From assembly GCF_000016285.1 (NCBI RefSeq), contig NC_011989.1, positions 313,001 to 377,000 of the forward strand: a DNA stretch of 64,000 nucleotides, written 5' to 3'. This DNA is from Allorhizobium ampelinum S4 (lineage in GTDB: Bacteria > Pseudomonadota > Alphaproteobacteria > Rhizobiales > Rhizobiaceae). The notes under the pieces are model-generated. The model made no database searches. It was not told where the DNA came from and saw nothing but the letters and a program-made list of their open reading frames with translations. The translations under genes and the position numbers were made by a program. Of the stretch, positions 16,726-25,838 are shown piece after piece (position 1 is the first letter of the stretch; each line of letters starts with the position of its first letter).

Positions 16726-18213
16726 TCAGGTCCCTACCAATTTCGAAAGGTCGCGCGGCAAGCGCAAAATAAATGTCGAGCCGACGCCGATCTTGGAGCG
16801 TACGGTAATTTCACCTCCCAGGTTGCGCGTCAACGAGCGCACATGGGCAAGGCCAATGCCTTCACCCACCTGGTTCTGCTGTCCCGAGCGGCGGAAAAGC
16901 TCGAAAATCCGTTCATGATCCTGCTCAGCGATGCCGCGGCCGTTATCCTCTATTTCCAGGCGAATGAAGTGCCGTCCATCCGAGACCGCCCGGATAGAAA
17001 GAACGACCGGGCGATCTGGGGACTTATATTTGATAGCGTTGTCAAAAAGGTTACCGAGAATTTGCTCCAGGGACAACCTGTCGGATATGATGCTGGCAAC
17101 GTCGGTTGAAATTTCGGTATGCCCGCCGCTCTCGCTGATCTGGTGGTGGACGCTGGCGGCCGTTGTCTCGATCAGCGGCTTCAGATCCAGCTCTTCCGGC
17201 TTGAGCTGGCGGCGTCCGTCGCGTGAGATTTTCAGGATGGCGTTGATCAGCCCGTCCATCTTGCGGGTCGAGGAGCGGATGAAGGAAATCGCTTCCGGCA
17301 GGTCCTCGGAGGCGGCAAGCCGCGCATCCTCAATCTGTTGCGGCGTCAAGGGTTGTCCATCCGCCAGAACATAGGTCTTCAATATCTGGAGCGCGCTGTC
17401 CAGTTCGGCGGTAAAGCCCATGATATTGACGAGGGGTGCGCGCAGGTCGTGGGTGATGATATAGGCGAAGCGCTGGATTTCCTGGTTGGCCTGCATCAGG
17501 TCTTCGGTTCGCTCCTGCACACGTTCTTCCAGCCCCGCATTGAGGACCTCCACCTCCTGGCGGGCCTTCAACAGATCGCGCACGTGCTGGATGATGATCA
17601 GGATCGCGCCGCCGATCACGATCACGATGGCCACGGCCCCGCCGATGGTAAAGACCTGCAACCAGCCGATGGCCAGCAGCTGACTGGCAATTCCCTGGTC
17701 TATCCTGTTGTCGGATTCGTCGCGGACCTCGTCAAGTACGGTGCGGATCTGGTCCATCAGCTGCTTGCCGTAACCGGCCCGGACAAGTTCGTAGGCCTGG
17801 CGGATGTCGCCGCTGCGGGTCAGCTCGACGGTCCTGGCCAATTCTTCAAGCTTGGCCTTTACCAATTCGCGCAGCTTCTCGACATCCGGGGCATGCTCAG
17901 GGCGCGGCTCCAGCAGATGGACGAGACTGTCCATTTCCGTGGTCACATCGCCGATGGCCTGGCTGTATGGTGTCAGGAAAGCGACATCACGGGTAATCAG
18001 ATAGCCTCTCTGCCCCGTTTCAGCATCAGTCAGCGTCTGCATCAGGTCGGCGCTGGCGCGTCGAATGACCCGCTCCTCGACAACAGTTCCGAAGGTGACG
18101 CGAGTCTTGCCGGTCAGCCACAGGGTCGAGCCGATCAGGCTGACCAGGAGGAGGCAGCCCAGGCCAAGCACAAACAGACTGGAGCGGATGAAACCTGCGT
18201 TTGTTGCCGACAT
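16726..18213 (-). CDS. Membrane sensor histidine kinase with CHASE3 domain
   Basis: 495 residues. TM1 about residues 13-34, periplasmic CHASE3 sensor about 40-180 (TDAETGQRGYLITRD is diagnostic), TM2 about 184-208, then a coiled coil. The HisKA domain has phospho-His255 in YIITHDLRAPLVN; the HATPase_c domain shows NLFDNAIKYKSP, DNGRGIAEQD and GEGIGLAHVRSL. The ATG at 18213 has AGGA upstream and lies 6 bp after the ubiB stop, so it is probably read from the ubiE-ubiB transcript. The signal is unknown; CHASE3 ligands are not established. Confidence 0.92.
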   Translation of the reverse strand: MSATNAGFIRSSLFVLGLGCLLLVSLIGSTLWLTGKTRVTFGTVVEERVIRRASADLMQTLTDAETGQRGYLITRDVAFLTPYSQAIGDVTTEMDSLVHLLEPRPEHAPDVEKLRELVKAKLEELARTVELTRSGDIRQAYELVRAGYGKQLMDQIRTVLDEVRDESDNRIDQGIASQLLAIGWLQVFTIGGAVAIVIVIGGAILIIIQHVRDLLKARQEVEVLNAGLEERVQERTEDLMQANQEIQRFAYIITHDLRAPLVNIMGFTAELDSALQILKTYVLADGQPLTPQQIEDARLAASEDLPEAISFIRSSTRKMDGLINAILKISRDGRRQLKPEELDLKPLIETTAASVHHQISESGGHTEISTDVASIISDRLSLEQILGNLFDNAIKYKSPDRPVVLSIRAVSDGRHFIRLEIEDNGRGIAEQDHERIFELFRRSGQQNQVGEGIGLAHVRSLTRNLGGEITVRSKIGVGSTFILRLPRDLSKLVGT

Positions 18214-18219
18214 GCAATC

Positions 18220-19806
18220 CTACCCGCCATGACCCAGTTGAAACGCAATGAACAGCAGGCAGAGCGCAATCACCCAGAGGGCCAGTCGGCCTGAGCGACT
18301 GTGGCGTGCCTGCGCCCTGCCGATGGCATCGGTGGTGCTCTCGTCGAAACGCAGTCCATGCTCGCTCATCTGCATCAATTCACTATGGAATTTCTCGGTT
18401 TTGGCTGCGATTTCCGGCAGGGCTTCCGCCACCCGCACTGCGGCGCGAATGCCGTCCTTCATGTCGGTGACGATGCGTTTTGGACCGAGATTGGCTTTGA
18501 TCCAGTCCGCGACGACGGGCTCTGATGCCTTCCACATGTTGAACCGTGGATTGAGCATCCGCGAGACGCCTTCGACCACCACCATGGTTTTTTGAAGCAT
18601 CACCAGTTCCGGCCGGGTCTGCATGTCGAACAGTTCGGTGACTTCAAACAGCAGCGTCAGCAACCGCGCCATGGAGATGGTTTCGGCAGGCTGGCCGTGA
18701 ATGGGCTCGCCGATCGCCCGGATCGCCTGGGCAAAACTGGCCATATTGTGGTGGGAAGGCACATAGCCAGCCTCGAAATGCACTTCCGCTACCCGCATGT
18801 AATCGCGGGTGATGAAGCCATAGAGAATTTCCGCCAGAAACCGCCGCTCTTTCTTGCCGAGCCGCCCGCAAATGCCCATGTCCACGGCAACGATCATGCC
18901 TGCGGGATCGACGAACAGATTGCCCGGATGCATGTCGGCATGGAAGAAGCCATCGCGCAACGTATGGCGCAGGAAGGACTGGATCAACGTATCGGCCAGC
19001 GCATCGAGATCATGACCGGCGGCCTTCAGCGCCTCGACATCGGACATCTTGACGCCGTCGATCCATTCCATGGTGATGACGTCGCGGCCCGTGCGTTCCC
19101 AATCGACCTGCGGGACCCTGAAGCCGGGATCGCTGGCGGTGTTTTCGCCCAGTTCCGACAAAGCGGCGGCCTCGAGCCGCAAGTCCATTTCCACTTTTGT
19201 GGTCTGCTCAAGCGTTTTCGTCACCTCGACGGGGCGCAATCTGCGGGTCTGCGGCAGCAGCATTTCCTGCAAATGCGACACGAGATACATGACTTCGAGA
19301 TCAGCAGCGAAACGGCGGCGCACGCCGGGACGGATGACCTTGACGGCAACCTGTTTCACGCCGACAGGCGTTTCCACCATGCAGGGATGCACCTGGGCGA
19401 TGGAGGCAGCGGCAATCGGCTCGCCGAAACTGGCATAAAGCTCCTCGACCGGACGCCCAAGCGACAATTCAATCGATGCCTTGGCCTCTCCCGTTGGAAA
19501 GAACGCCATGCGGTCCTGCAATCCGGTTAGATCATCGGCGAGTTCGGCGCCGACCACATCCGGCCGGGTCGCCAGGAACTGGCCAATCTTGGCGTAGGAC
19601 GGCCCCAGCCGCTCGACGGCTTGGGACAGGCGGTCGGACCGCAATGTGCCTCGGGCGCGCTTGCGCTCGAAGACTGCGGCGACTTTCTTTGCAAAGCCGA
19701 CGCTCGGCGGCAGTCCTTCGGACGGCAGCGCCGAGACGACACCTTCGCGAACGAGAATCCAGCCGACACGGGCCAACCTGAAATAAGCGCTGACTGTGCT
19801 CATCAA
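18220..19806 (-). CDS. ubiB: Ubiquinone biosynthesis protein UbiB (atypical kinase-like)
   Basis: 528 residues, the ABC1/ADCK/UbiB family: a protein-kinase-like ATPase required for ubiquinone synthesis at the inner membrane. The family-specific KxGQ motif is in YAKIGQFLATRPD (near residue 75), the AAAS replacement of the P-loop is in AAASIAQVHP, and the catalytic-loop equivalent HADMHPGNLF and the metal-binding VDMG segment are present. One or two hydrophobic helices end the protein (ALWVIALCLLFIAF). It follows ubiE by 38 bp on the same strand. Confidence 0.95.
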   Translation of the reverse strand: MMSTVSAYFRLARVGWILVREGVVSALPSEGLPPSVGFAKKVAAVFERKRARGTLRSDRLSQAVERLGPSYAKIGQFLATRPDVVGAELADDLTGLQDRMAFFPTGEAKASIELSLGRPVEELYASFGEPIAAASIAQVHPCMVETPVGVKQVAVKVIRPGVRRRFAADLEVMYLVSHLQEMLLPQTRRLRPVEVTKTLEQTTKVEMDLRLEAAALSELGENTASDPGFRVPQVDWERTGRDVITMEWIDGVKMSDVEALKAAGHDLDALADTLIQSFLRHTLRDGFFHADMHPGNLFVDPAGMIVAVDMGICGRLGKKERRFLAEILYGFITRDYMRVAEVHFEAGYVPSHHNMASFAQAIRAIGEPIHGQPAETISMARLLTLLFEVTELFDMQTRPELVMLQKTMVVVEGVSRMLNPRFNMWKASEPVVADWIKANLGPKRIVTDMKDGIRAAVRVAEALPEIAAKTEKFHSELMQMSEHGLRFDESTTDAIGRAQARHSRSGRLALWVIALCLLFIAFQLGHGG

Positions 19807-19844
19807 TCGATCTTCAATCCGGCGGTCTTTCGGTCAGGCATTGT

Positions 19845-20621
19845 TCAGATCTTCCAGCCGGAATGGAGGGCGGCAATGCCGCCAGTGTAGTTGGTGAAGG
19901 ACACCTTGGAAAAGCCCGCCTTGGTGATCATCGCGGCAAAATCCTGCTGATTGGGGAATTTGCGGATCGATTCCACCAGATATTGATAGGGCTCGGCCTC
20001 ACCGGTGATCATCTTGCCGAACCGTGGGATCGCCTTGAATGACCATTGATCGTAAAAGCGATCCAGCAGCGGCATCTGCACCTCGGAAAATTCCAGCACC
20101 AGAAGGCGCCCGCCGCGTTTCAGCACGCGGTAGGCCTCGCTCAGCGCGACATCGATGCGGGGCACGTTGCGAATACCAAAGGCGATCGTATAGGCGTCGA
20201 ATTGGTTTGCTTCGAAGGGCAGGGCCTCGGCATTGGCCTCGACGAAGGTGAGATTGTCGGAGAGGCCTTTTTTCTGGGCTCGCTCCTGGCCGACACCCAG
20301 CATGGAGCCGTTGATATCGAGCACGGTGGCATGGGCAAGCCTGCGCGAGGCCTCGATGATGCGAAAGGCGATATCGCCCGTGCCGCCGGCCACGTCCAGC
20401 ACCTTGTAGCCTGCATCCTTACGCGGGTTGAGCGCGGCAATCAGCGCATCCTTCCAAACCCGGTGCATGCCGGCCGACATCACGTCGTTCATGATGTCGT
20501 AGCGCTTGGCAACCTTGTGGAACACGTCGTTGACAAGACCTTGCTTTTCGCCTTCCGCCACATCGCGGAAGCCGTAGGAGGTTTCCATGCCGCCATCGGC
20601 GGAGGTGCGGCTTGCGACCAT
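19845..20621 (-). CDS. ubiE: Demethylmenaquinone/2-polyprenylbenzoquinol C-methyltransferase
   Basis: SAM-dependent C-methyltransferase of ubiquinone (and menaquinone) synthesis. The open frame extends to 21038, but the ATG at 20621 gives the family length of 258 residues and has GGAG eight bases upstream. Motifs: [17 protein letters not shown] motif [15 protein letters not shown], the FGIRNVP segment and LEFSEVQMP, and the C-terminal [12 protein letters not shown] characteristic of UbiE. It is the first gene of the ubiE-ubiB-sensor run and is divergent from mutM (190 bp gap). Confidence 0.95.
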   Translation of the reverse strand: MVASRTSADGGMETSYGFRDVAEGEKQGLVNDVFHKVAKRYDIMNDVMSAGMHRVWKDALIAALNPRKDAGYKVLDVAGGTGDIAFRIIEASRRLAHATVLDINGSMLGVGQERAQKKGLSDNLTFVEANAEALPFEANQFDAYTIAFGIRNVPRIDVALSEAYRVLKRGGRLLVLEFSEVQMPLLDRFYDQWSFKAIPRFGKMITGEAEPYQYLVESIRKFPNQQDFAAMITKAGFSKVSFTNYTGGIAALHSGWKI

Positions 20622-20811
20622 CGGCTCAACTCCATTCTCTCTAAAACAATACCAGCGACCTTGGCGAGGCCCGGTCCCTTGCACTATGTCTGCGGCACGA
20701 TTGCAATAGCCCGTCGGAATATTGGCGGGATATTGGCAGGGCAATGCCATAACAGGCCGTCTGGTCCTTAAACCATGATGCGTGCCACTGAAATAGAAAC
20801 ATGGAGCCTTC

Positions 20812-21705
20812 ATGCCGGAATTACCAGAGGTGGAAACCGTAAAACGGGGACTGGCGCCATCCATGGAGGGGCGGCGGCTGACCCGCCTGGAACTTCGGCG
20901 GACGGATCTGCGCTTTCCCTTGCCGGTCGATTTTGCGGCGAGGACGCAAGGCCGGCTTATCGTCTCTCTGTCGCGGCGAGCGAAATACCTGCTGATCGAT
21001 CTCGATGACGGTGTCTCGATTGTCTCCCATCTTGGCATGTCCGGCTCCTATCGGATCGAAGCCGCAAATGAGACCGGCCTGCCGGGCCAGTTCCATATGG
21101 CGCGCTCCCGCGATGAAAAGCATGACCATGTGATCTTTCATCTGAGCGGGCCGGAGGGCGACCCATTGAGGGTGATCTATAATGACCCACGCCGCTTCGG
21201 CTTCATGGATATGGTCGAACGCCGTCACATGGATCGTCATGCCGCCTTTGCCGGGCTGGGGCCGGAGCCGGTCGGCAATGCGCTCGATGCCGACTATCTG
21301 GCCTTCCGGTTCAAGGGCAAGGCGCAGCCTTTAAAGACGGCTCTTCTCGATCAGAAGGTGATTGCTGGTCTTGGCAATATCTATGTCTGCGAAGCTTTGT
21401 GGCGGGCGCATTTGTCGCCGGAAACACCTGCGCGCGCGCTGGTTAATGCAGAAGGAAAGCCCGTGGCGGCACTGGAAGACCTGACGCAGGCCATTCGCAC
21501 GGTCATCGCCGAGGCGATCGAGGCTGGCGGCTCCTCGCTGCGAGATCATATCCAGGCGGATGGCTCGCTCGGTTATTTCCAGCACAGTTTCAATGTCTAT
21601 GACCGCGAAGGCGAAGCCTGCCGCACCCCCGGCTGCACAGGGACGGTCGAGCGCATGACCCAGGCGGGGCGGTCTACCTTCCATTGCCCTCAGTGTCAGA
21701 GATGA
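20812..21705 (+). CDS. mutM: Formamidopyrimidine-DNA glycosylase
   Basis: Fpg/MutM: bifunctional glycosylase and AP lyase removing 8-oxoguanine and formamidopyrimidines. 297 residues. The N-terminus is [10 protein letters not shown], with catalytic Pro2 and Glu3 confirming the start at 20812. The helix-two-turn-helix region ([17 protein letters not shown]) and the C-terminal zinc finger (CRTPGC and CPQC) are intact. It is transcribed toward rpsT, which has its own strong promoter. Divergent from ubiE. Confidence 0.96.
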   Translation: MPELPEVETVKRGLAPSMEGRRLTRLELRRTDLRFPLPVDFAARTQGRLIVSLSRRAKYLLIDLDDGVSIVSHLGMSGSYRIEAANETGLPGQFHMARSRDEKHDHVIFHLSGPEGDPLRVIYNDPRRFGFMDMVERRHMDRHAAFAGLGPEPVGNALDADYLAFRFKGKAQPLKTALLDQKVIAGLGNIYVCEALWRAHLSPETPARALVNAEGKPVAALEDLTQAIRTVIAEAIEAGGSSLRDHIQADGSLGYFQHSFNVYDREGEACRTPGCTGTVERMTQAGRSTFHCPQCQR

Positions 21706-21781
21706 AGCGCCTTCGGGCCTCTGGCGAAAATGATGTGGCGGTTCGAAGGGCGCCTGCCGGCACAAAGGTTGAGAAAGCGCG

Positions 21782-21810
21782 TTGACGACGCCGTTCTTTC
21801 CCGCTATATG
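21782..21810 (+). promoter_or_regulatory. Strong sigma-70-type promoter of rpsT
   Basis: The -35 TTGACG (21782-21787), a 17-base spacer and the -10 TATATG (21805-21810) closely match the alphaproteobacterial housekeeping consensus CTTGAC-N17-CTATAT. The start of transcription would fall near 21817, leaving a leader of about 115 nt before rpsT. Confidence 0.8.
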
Positions 21811-21930
21811 CCCGGCCACAGTTAGGAAAGCTTATCGCTTTCCACGATTGCTCCCGAATTGCTGGTATTGCAGGTCGCAACGACTTGGCGGCGAAGGTGG
21901 AGTTTTGGTTCGTATTCGAGAGAGGCATCC

Positions 21931-22197
21931 ATGGCCAATACTACATCGGCGAAGAAGGCGACCCGCAAGATCGCTCGCCGCACCGCAATCAACAAGAGCC
22001 GCCGTACGCGCGTTCGTAACTTTGTTCGCAAGGTTGAAGAAGCCATCGCTTCTGGCGATCAGGCACTGGCTGCAGCCGCATTGAAGGCTGCCCAGCCTGA
22101 ACTGCACCGCGCTGCTTCCAAGGGCGTTGTTCACGCCAATACCGCGTCGCGCAAGATTTCGCGTCTTGCCAGCCGCGTCAAGGCGCTCGCCGCCTAA
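21931..22197 (+). CDS. rpsT: 30S ribosomal protein S20
   Basis: Small-subunit protein that binds the 5' and 3' minor domains of 16S rRNA. 88 residues, strongly basic, starting [19 protein letters not shown] at the ATG at 21931 with GAGAGAGG upstream. The open frame extends further upstream (to 21859) without coding character. It has its own promoter at 21782-21810 and a terminator at 22225-22249. Placement directly upstream of dnaA is typical of Rhizobiales. Confidence 0.96.
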
Positions 22198-22224
22198 TTT
22201 TCGTCGAAAATTAACATTTTGATC

Positions 22225-22249
22225 AGCCTGGCTTTTTAGCCGGGCTTTT
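22225..22249 (+). terminator. rpsT terminator
   Basis: Nine-base arms AGCCTGGCT (22225-22233) and AGCCGGGCT (22238-22246, one wobble) with a TTTT loop, followed by TTTCGCGTTTT. It is 28 bases past the rpsT stop. Confidence 0.7.
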
Positions 22250-22719
22250 CGCGTTTTGATATTTTTTTCATTTCATCACTATTGCACGTTACGGTTTCAT
22301 GTCACTCCAGTGACACGATATTCCTTTTTAGATCAATGGCTTGCCGGAGGTTCTCCCTCCTGATCGATCTTTCCTTTACGGCAGGACTGTGCGATTTTGA
22401 GTCAAGTGATTTTTTTATTTTCAGGCAATATCAGGGCTTGCAATGATGGAGCCCGCCAAACTCCTTGATTCAAAAGCGATTCTTTTTTGGCTTTTGTGCT
22501 CCGAGAAACTTCCGGGACGGAGTCAATGGCGCGCTGTTAATTTTAGGTAAAATTCATTGTTGATCTCGGCATTCGATCCTGCCTAAATGCATTTCAAGAG
22601 AGGTGCGGATCTTGGCTCCTGTCGGAAAGACACAAGCTGCAAAAGCTGGTTTTTCTGAAAATCCTCTCCGGGCGGAACGGCTCAGTTTCGTTTCATCATA
22701 CATTGGTTCTCATACGGAA

Positions 22720-22743
22720 CTCGTTTCCATTTCAGGAAACGAG
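22720..22743. repeat. Perfect hairpin in the dnaA upstream region
   Basis: CTCGTTTCC (22720-22728) pairs with GGAAACGAG (22735-22743) across a 6-nt loop; no T-run follows, so it is unlikely to be a simple terminator. Role unknown; it could be a leader structure or an operator. Confidence 0.45.
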
Positions 22744-23106
22744 AGTTGGAGTTTGTGTGTCCAGCTTAAGTTGGAAGCATCCTATTTAAATTTCGGAATA
22801 AGAGAGGGAAAGACTGGCCCGACATAAACGAGGATGAAGGGCCTTGAACGAAATACCTGTGTCATAACGGCATATGCTCATTCCCTGCTGCATTAAATTA
22901 GGCAATGCGGATTGAGGAGCTCCATTTGGCAGATATGATGATCAGCATGGTTTGCGTTCTTTAAGACGCATGCTGCTGTGAGAATGCATGATGGTGAATG
23001 CCTGACGAGACCGGTGTCCTTACGAGGGGACGTCGGTGTTGGAAGTCTCAGGCAGTCAAATGCAAGAACTTGAAGCGTCGGCCAGCAATGGCAACTGGCC
23101 GGCACA

Positions 23107-23115
23107 TGTGGACAA
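23107..23115 (+). promoter_or_regulatory. Candidate DnaA box before dnaA
   Basis: TGTGGACAA differs at one position from the DnaA box TGTGGATAA (reverse complement of TTATCCACA). It lies 15 bases before the proposed dnaA start, where binding could repress its own expression. A single imperfect site is weak evidence. Confidence 0.35.
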
Positions 23116-23130
23116 TTGGAAGGCGGCGAG

Positions 23131-24705
23131 ATGCAGATGAAGATGGTAACGGCAAGTGCGGCAGCCAGTGGGGACGAGGCGCGCACGATAGATCAGGCCG
23201 TTAGCCCTGACGCGACAGGCGGCCCAAATGCGGTGGTAGACGATACGGTGGCAGGCGATGAAGTTCGATACGATGCGCTATTCGAGCGGTTCAGTGCCCG
23301 GCTGAGGGCTCAGGTCGGCCCGGATGTGTTTGCCAGCTGGTTTGGTCGGTTGAAACTGCATTCCTCTTCGAAGAGCGTTATCCGGCTCAGCGTGCCGACG
23401 ACCTTCCTGAAGTCCTGGATCAACAATCGTTATCTCGACCTGATTACCTCGATATTCCAGGCGGAAGACGCCAGCATCCTTAAGATCGAAATCCTGGTGC
23501 GCAGCGCCAGCCGCAATAGCCGGGCGCCGGTTGTCGAAGACCGTGCCGTCGAACCCTCCCTGTCGTCTTCCCAGAAGCGTCAGGCGCCGCAAAGCATTGG
23601 CCAGATGGCACCTGCCATCGCCAATGCCGCAGCACCGCAGCGCGCTCCCGTACAGGGACCGTTGTTCGGCTCGCCGCTCGACAGCCGCTATACGTTCGAT
23701 GGTTTCGTCGAAGGCGCCTCCAACCGGGTTGCCGTTGCTGCCGCCAAGACCATTGCGGAAGCTGGTGCAGGCGCTGTTCGCTTCAATCCGCTGTTCATTC
23801 ATTCGTCGGTCGGTCTGGGCAAGACGCATTTGCTCCAGGCGATCGCCAATGCCGCCATCCATAGCCCTCGGGCGCCGCGCGTCGTCTATCTGACGGCGGA
23901 ATATTTCATGTGGCGCTTTGCAACCGCCATCCGCGACAACGATGCCCTCACCCTGAAGGACTCGCTGCGCAATATCGACCTGCTGATCATCGACGACATG
24001 CAGTTCCTGCAGGGCAAGACCATCCAGCATGAATTCTGCCATTTGCTCAACATGCTGCTCGACAGCGCCAAGCAGGTTGTCGTGGCTGCTGACCGGGCGC
24101 CCTGGGAGCTGGAATCGCTTGACCAGCGCGTTCGCTCACGTCTGCAAGGCGGCGTTGCCATCGAGATGGAAGCGCCTGATTACGACATGCGCCTCGACAT
24201 GCTGAAGACAAGGCTGGCGCTGGCCAAGAAAGAAGATCCGAGCCTGGAAATTCCAGCCGAGATCATCGCCCATGTCGCCCGCAATGTTGCCAGTTCAGGC
24301 CGTGATCTGGAAGGTGCGTTCAACCAGCTGCTGTTCCGCCGTTCGTTCGAAGCCAATATGACCATTGAGCGCGTCGATGAGCTGCTGGCCCATCTGGTCG
24401 GTGCTGCCGAGCAGAAGCGGGTTCGCATCGAAGACATTCAGCGTGTTGTTGCACGCCATTACAATGTCTCGCGCCAGGAATTGGTGTCCAACCGCCGTAC
24501 CCGGGTCATCGTCAAGCCGCGCCAGATCGCCATGTATCTGTCCAAGACCCTGACGCCGCGGTCCTTCCCGGAAATCGGCCGTCGTTTCGGTGGCCGCGAT
24601 CACACCACGGTACTGCATGCCGTGCGCAAGATCGAGGAACTGATCTCCGGCGACCAGAAATTGTCGCAGGAAATCGAGCTGCTGCGCCGCTTGATCAACG
24701 AGTAA
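23131..24705 (+). CDS. dnaA: Chromosomal replication initiator DnaA
   Basis: AAA+ ATPase that opens the origin and also regulates transcription. The frame is open from a TTG at 23116; I choose the ATG at 23131 because GGAAGG lies 7 bases upstream (524 residues). Domain I follows an extra N-terminal tail ([21 protein letters not shown] from about residue 46). Domain III has Walker [12 protein letters not shown] near residue 226 and Walker [10 protein letters not shown] near 283. Domain IV has the DnaA signature [15 protein letters not shown] near 488. Unlike in many bacteria, dnaN is not adjacent; this is normal in Rhizobiales and Caulobacterales. The roughly 45-residue N-terminal extension before domain I is unusual (see findings). 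Confidence 0.96.
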   Translation: MQMKMVTASAAASGDEARTIDQAVSPDATGGPNAVVDDTVAGDEVRYDALFERFSARLRAQVGPDVFASWFGRLKLHSSSKSVIRLSVPTTFLKSWINNRYLDLITSIFQAEDASILKIEILVRSASRNSRAPVVEDRAVEPSLSSSQKRQAPQSIGQMAPAIANAAAPQRAPVQGPLFGSPLDSRYTFDGFVEGASNRVAVAAAKTIAEAGAGAVRFNPLFIHSSVGLGKTHLLQAIANAAIHSPRAPRVVYLTAEYFMWRFATAIRDNDALTLKDSLRNIDLLIIDDMQFLQGKTIQHEFCHLLNMLLDSAKQVVVAADRAPWELESLDQRVRSRLQGGVAIEMEAPDYDMRLDMLKTRLALAKKEDPSLEIPAEIIAHVARNVASSGRDLEGAFNQLLFRRSFEANMTIERVDELLAHLVGAAEQKRVRIEDIQRVVARHYNVSRQELVSNRRTRVIVKPRQIAMYLSKTLTPRSFPEIGRRFGGRDHTTVLHAVRKIEELISGDQKLSQEIELLRRLINE

Positions 24706-24752
24706 TCGGATCGCGGCCTCGCTTGGCCTCCTCCATGCTTTATTGTAGATCG

Positions 24753-24790
24753 CAGCGCCATTCGTCATCACTGACGAATGGCGCTGTTTT
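24753..24790 (+). terminator. dnaA terminator
   Basis: A perfect 15-bp stem (24753-24767 with 24772-24786) and 4-nt loop followed by TTTTGTTG, about 50 bases past the dnaA stop: a textbook intrinsic terminator. Confidence 0.88.
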
Positions 24791-24901
24791 GTTGTGTTTG
24801 GCAGAGGGTCGGGGGTTGTAAATCCGCAAGAAACGGGTGGCGGGCCCGCTCCAAACGAGCAATAACCATCTTCGATAAACAGACATGGTGAGAGGCTGGT
24901 T

Positions 24902-25819
24902 ATGCAAAAACAGATGGGTGCCCAGGAATGGGCGATGCTGCTGGTGCTCTCGGTGCTATGGGGTGGCTCCTTTCTGTTCATCGGCATTCTGGTGAAGGTC
25001 TGGCCGCCGCTGACCATCGTTACCGCCCGTGTGGCGCTTGCCGCGATGGCGCTGTGGATCATCGTCCGCCTATCGGGTCAGCCGGTGCCACGCAGGGCCG
25101 AGGTCTGGCTTGCCTTCCTCGGCATGGGCCTTCTCAACAATGTTATCCCCTTCACCCTGATCGTCTGGGGCCAGACCCATATTCCGGTCGGGCTGGCAGC
25201 GATTTTCAACGCGACGACGCCACTGTTCGGCGTGATCATCGCGCATTTTCTGACCGTCGATGAGAAGCTGACTGCCAACCGGCTGGCCGGTGTGCTGATC
25301 GGGGTTGCCGGTGTGGCGGTTATGATCGGTCCCGCCGTGCTTGGACATCTCGGCGCGGATCTCTGGGGCGAGCTGGCCGTAATGCTGGCGGCAGTTTCCT
25401 ATGCCTTTGCCGGCCTGTTCGGGCGGCGCTTCAAGGCGATGGGATTAGCCCCTCTCTTGCCCGCTGCGGGCCAGGTGACGGCGGCAACGGTGGTGCTTCT
25501 GCCGATCACGTTGATGGTTGACGCGCCCTGGACCTTGCCCGTTCCCGGTCTCGACAGTATTGCAGCTCTGCTGGGATTGGCATTGCTGTCCACCGCTGTC
25601 GGCTATGTGCTGTTTTTCCGGATATTGTCGACGGCCGGTGCCACCAACCTGATGCTGGTCACCATCCTTATTCCGCCCAGCGCCATCCTGCTGGGTACTT
25701 TGGTGCTGGGAGATCAGGTCGCCCCACGCCATCTGGTCGGCATGGTCCTGATCGCGCTCGGGCTTGCCGCCATCGATGGCAGGCTATGGCGTCGGCTTCG
25801 CCGGCGGGCAGTCGCCTGA
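24902..25819 (+). CDS. EamA/DMT-family transporter
   Basis: 305-residue inner-membrane protein of the drug/metabolite transporter superfamily, with two EamA repeats (about residues 10-140 and 150-290) and about ten hydrophobic helices. Family landmarks: LSVLWGGSFLFIGI at the start, ARVALAAMALW in helix 2, NATTPLFGVIIAH, and the second-repeat LLSTAVGYVLFFRIL. Many relatives export amino acids or metabolites; no substrate can be assigned. It stands alone after the dnaA terminator and converges with the methyltransferase (19 bp gap). Confidence 0.85.
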   Translation: MQKQMGAQEWAMLLVLSVLWGGSFLFIGILVKVWPPLTIVTARVALAAMALWIIVRLSGQPVPRRAEVWLAFLGMGLLNNVIPFTLIVWGQTHIPVGLAAIFNATTPLFGVIIAHFLTVDEKLTANRLAGVLIGVAGVAVMIGPAVLGHLGADLWGELAVMLAAVSYAFAGLFGRRFKAMGLAPLLPAAGQVTAATVVLLPITLMVDAPWTLPVPGLDSIAALLGLALLSTAVGYVLFFRILSTAGATNLMLVTILIPPSAILLGTLVLGDQVAPRHLVGMVLIALGLAAIDGRLWRRLRRRAVA

Positions 25820-25838
25820 CAATCCGGCCCATCCCGCC

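Larger units (their letters stand above)
22198..23130 (+). promoter_or_regulatory. rpsT-dnaA intergenic region, probable dnaA control region
   Basis: 933 bases with no credible gene and lower GC than the neighbours. After the rpsT terminator it holds: a 7-bp dyad TGTCACT-CC-AGTGACA near 22298; four GANTC sites at 22399, 22467, 22478 and 22520; a CtrA-like TTAA-N7-TAAA at 22537-22551; a hairpin at 22720-22743; and one near-match DnaA box at 23107-23115. I could not assign a clear -35/-10 for dnaA. No cluster of DnaA boxes is seen, so I do not call an origin here. Confidence 0.55.

Noticed and set aside
20622..21038. N-terminal extension of UbiE up to 21038
   Set aside because: It would add 139 non-conserved residues reading across the mutM start; the ATG at 20621 has a good ribosome site and gives normal length.
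22603..22827. 74-codon open frame in the rpsT-dnaA gap
   Set aside because: GTG start with no spaced ribosome site, no recognisable family, and low-complexity composition.
22198..23130. Chromosome origin next to dnaA
   Set aside because: No cluster of DnaA boxes or AT-rich unwinding repeat next to them; only one near-match. In rhizobia the origin is usually near hemE, which is not in this window.
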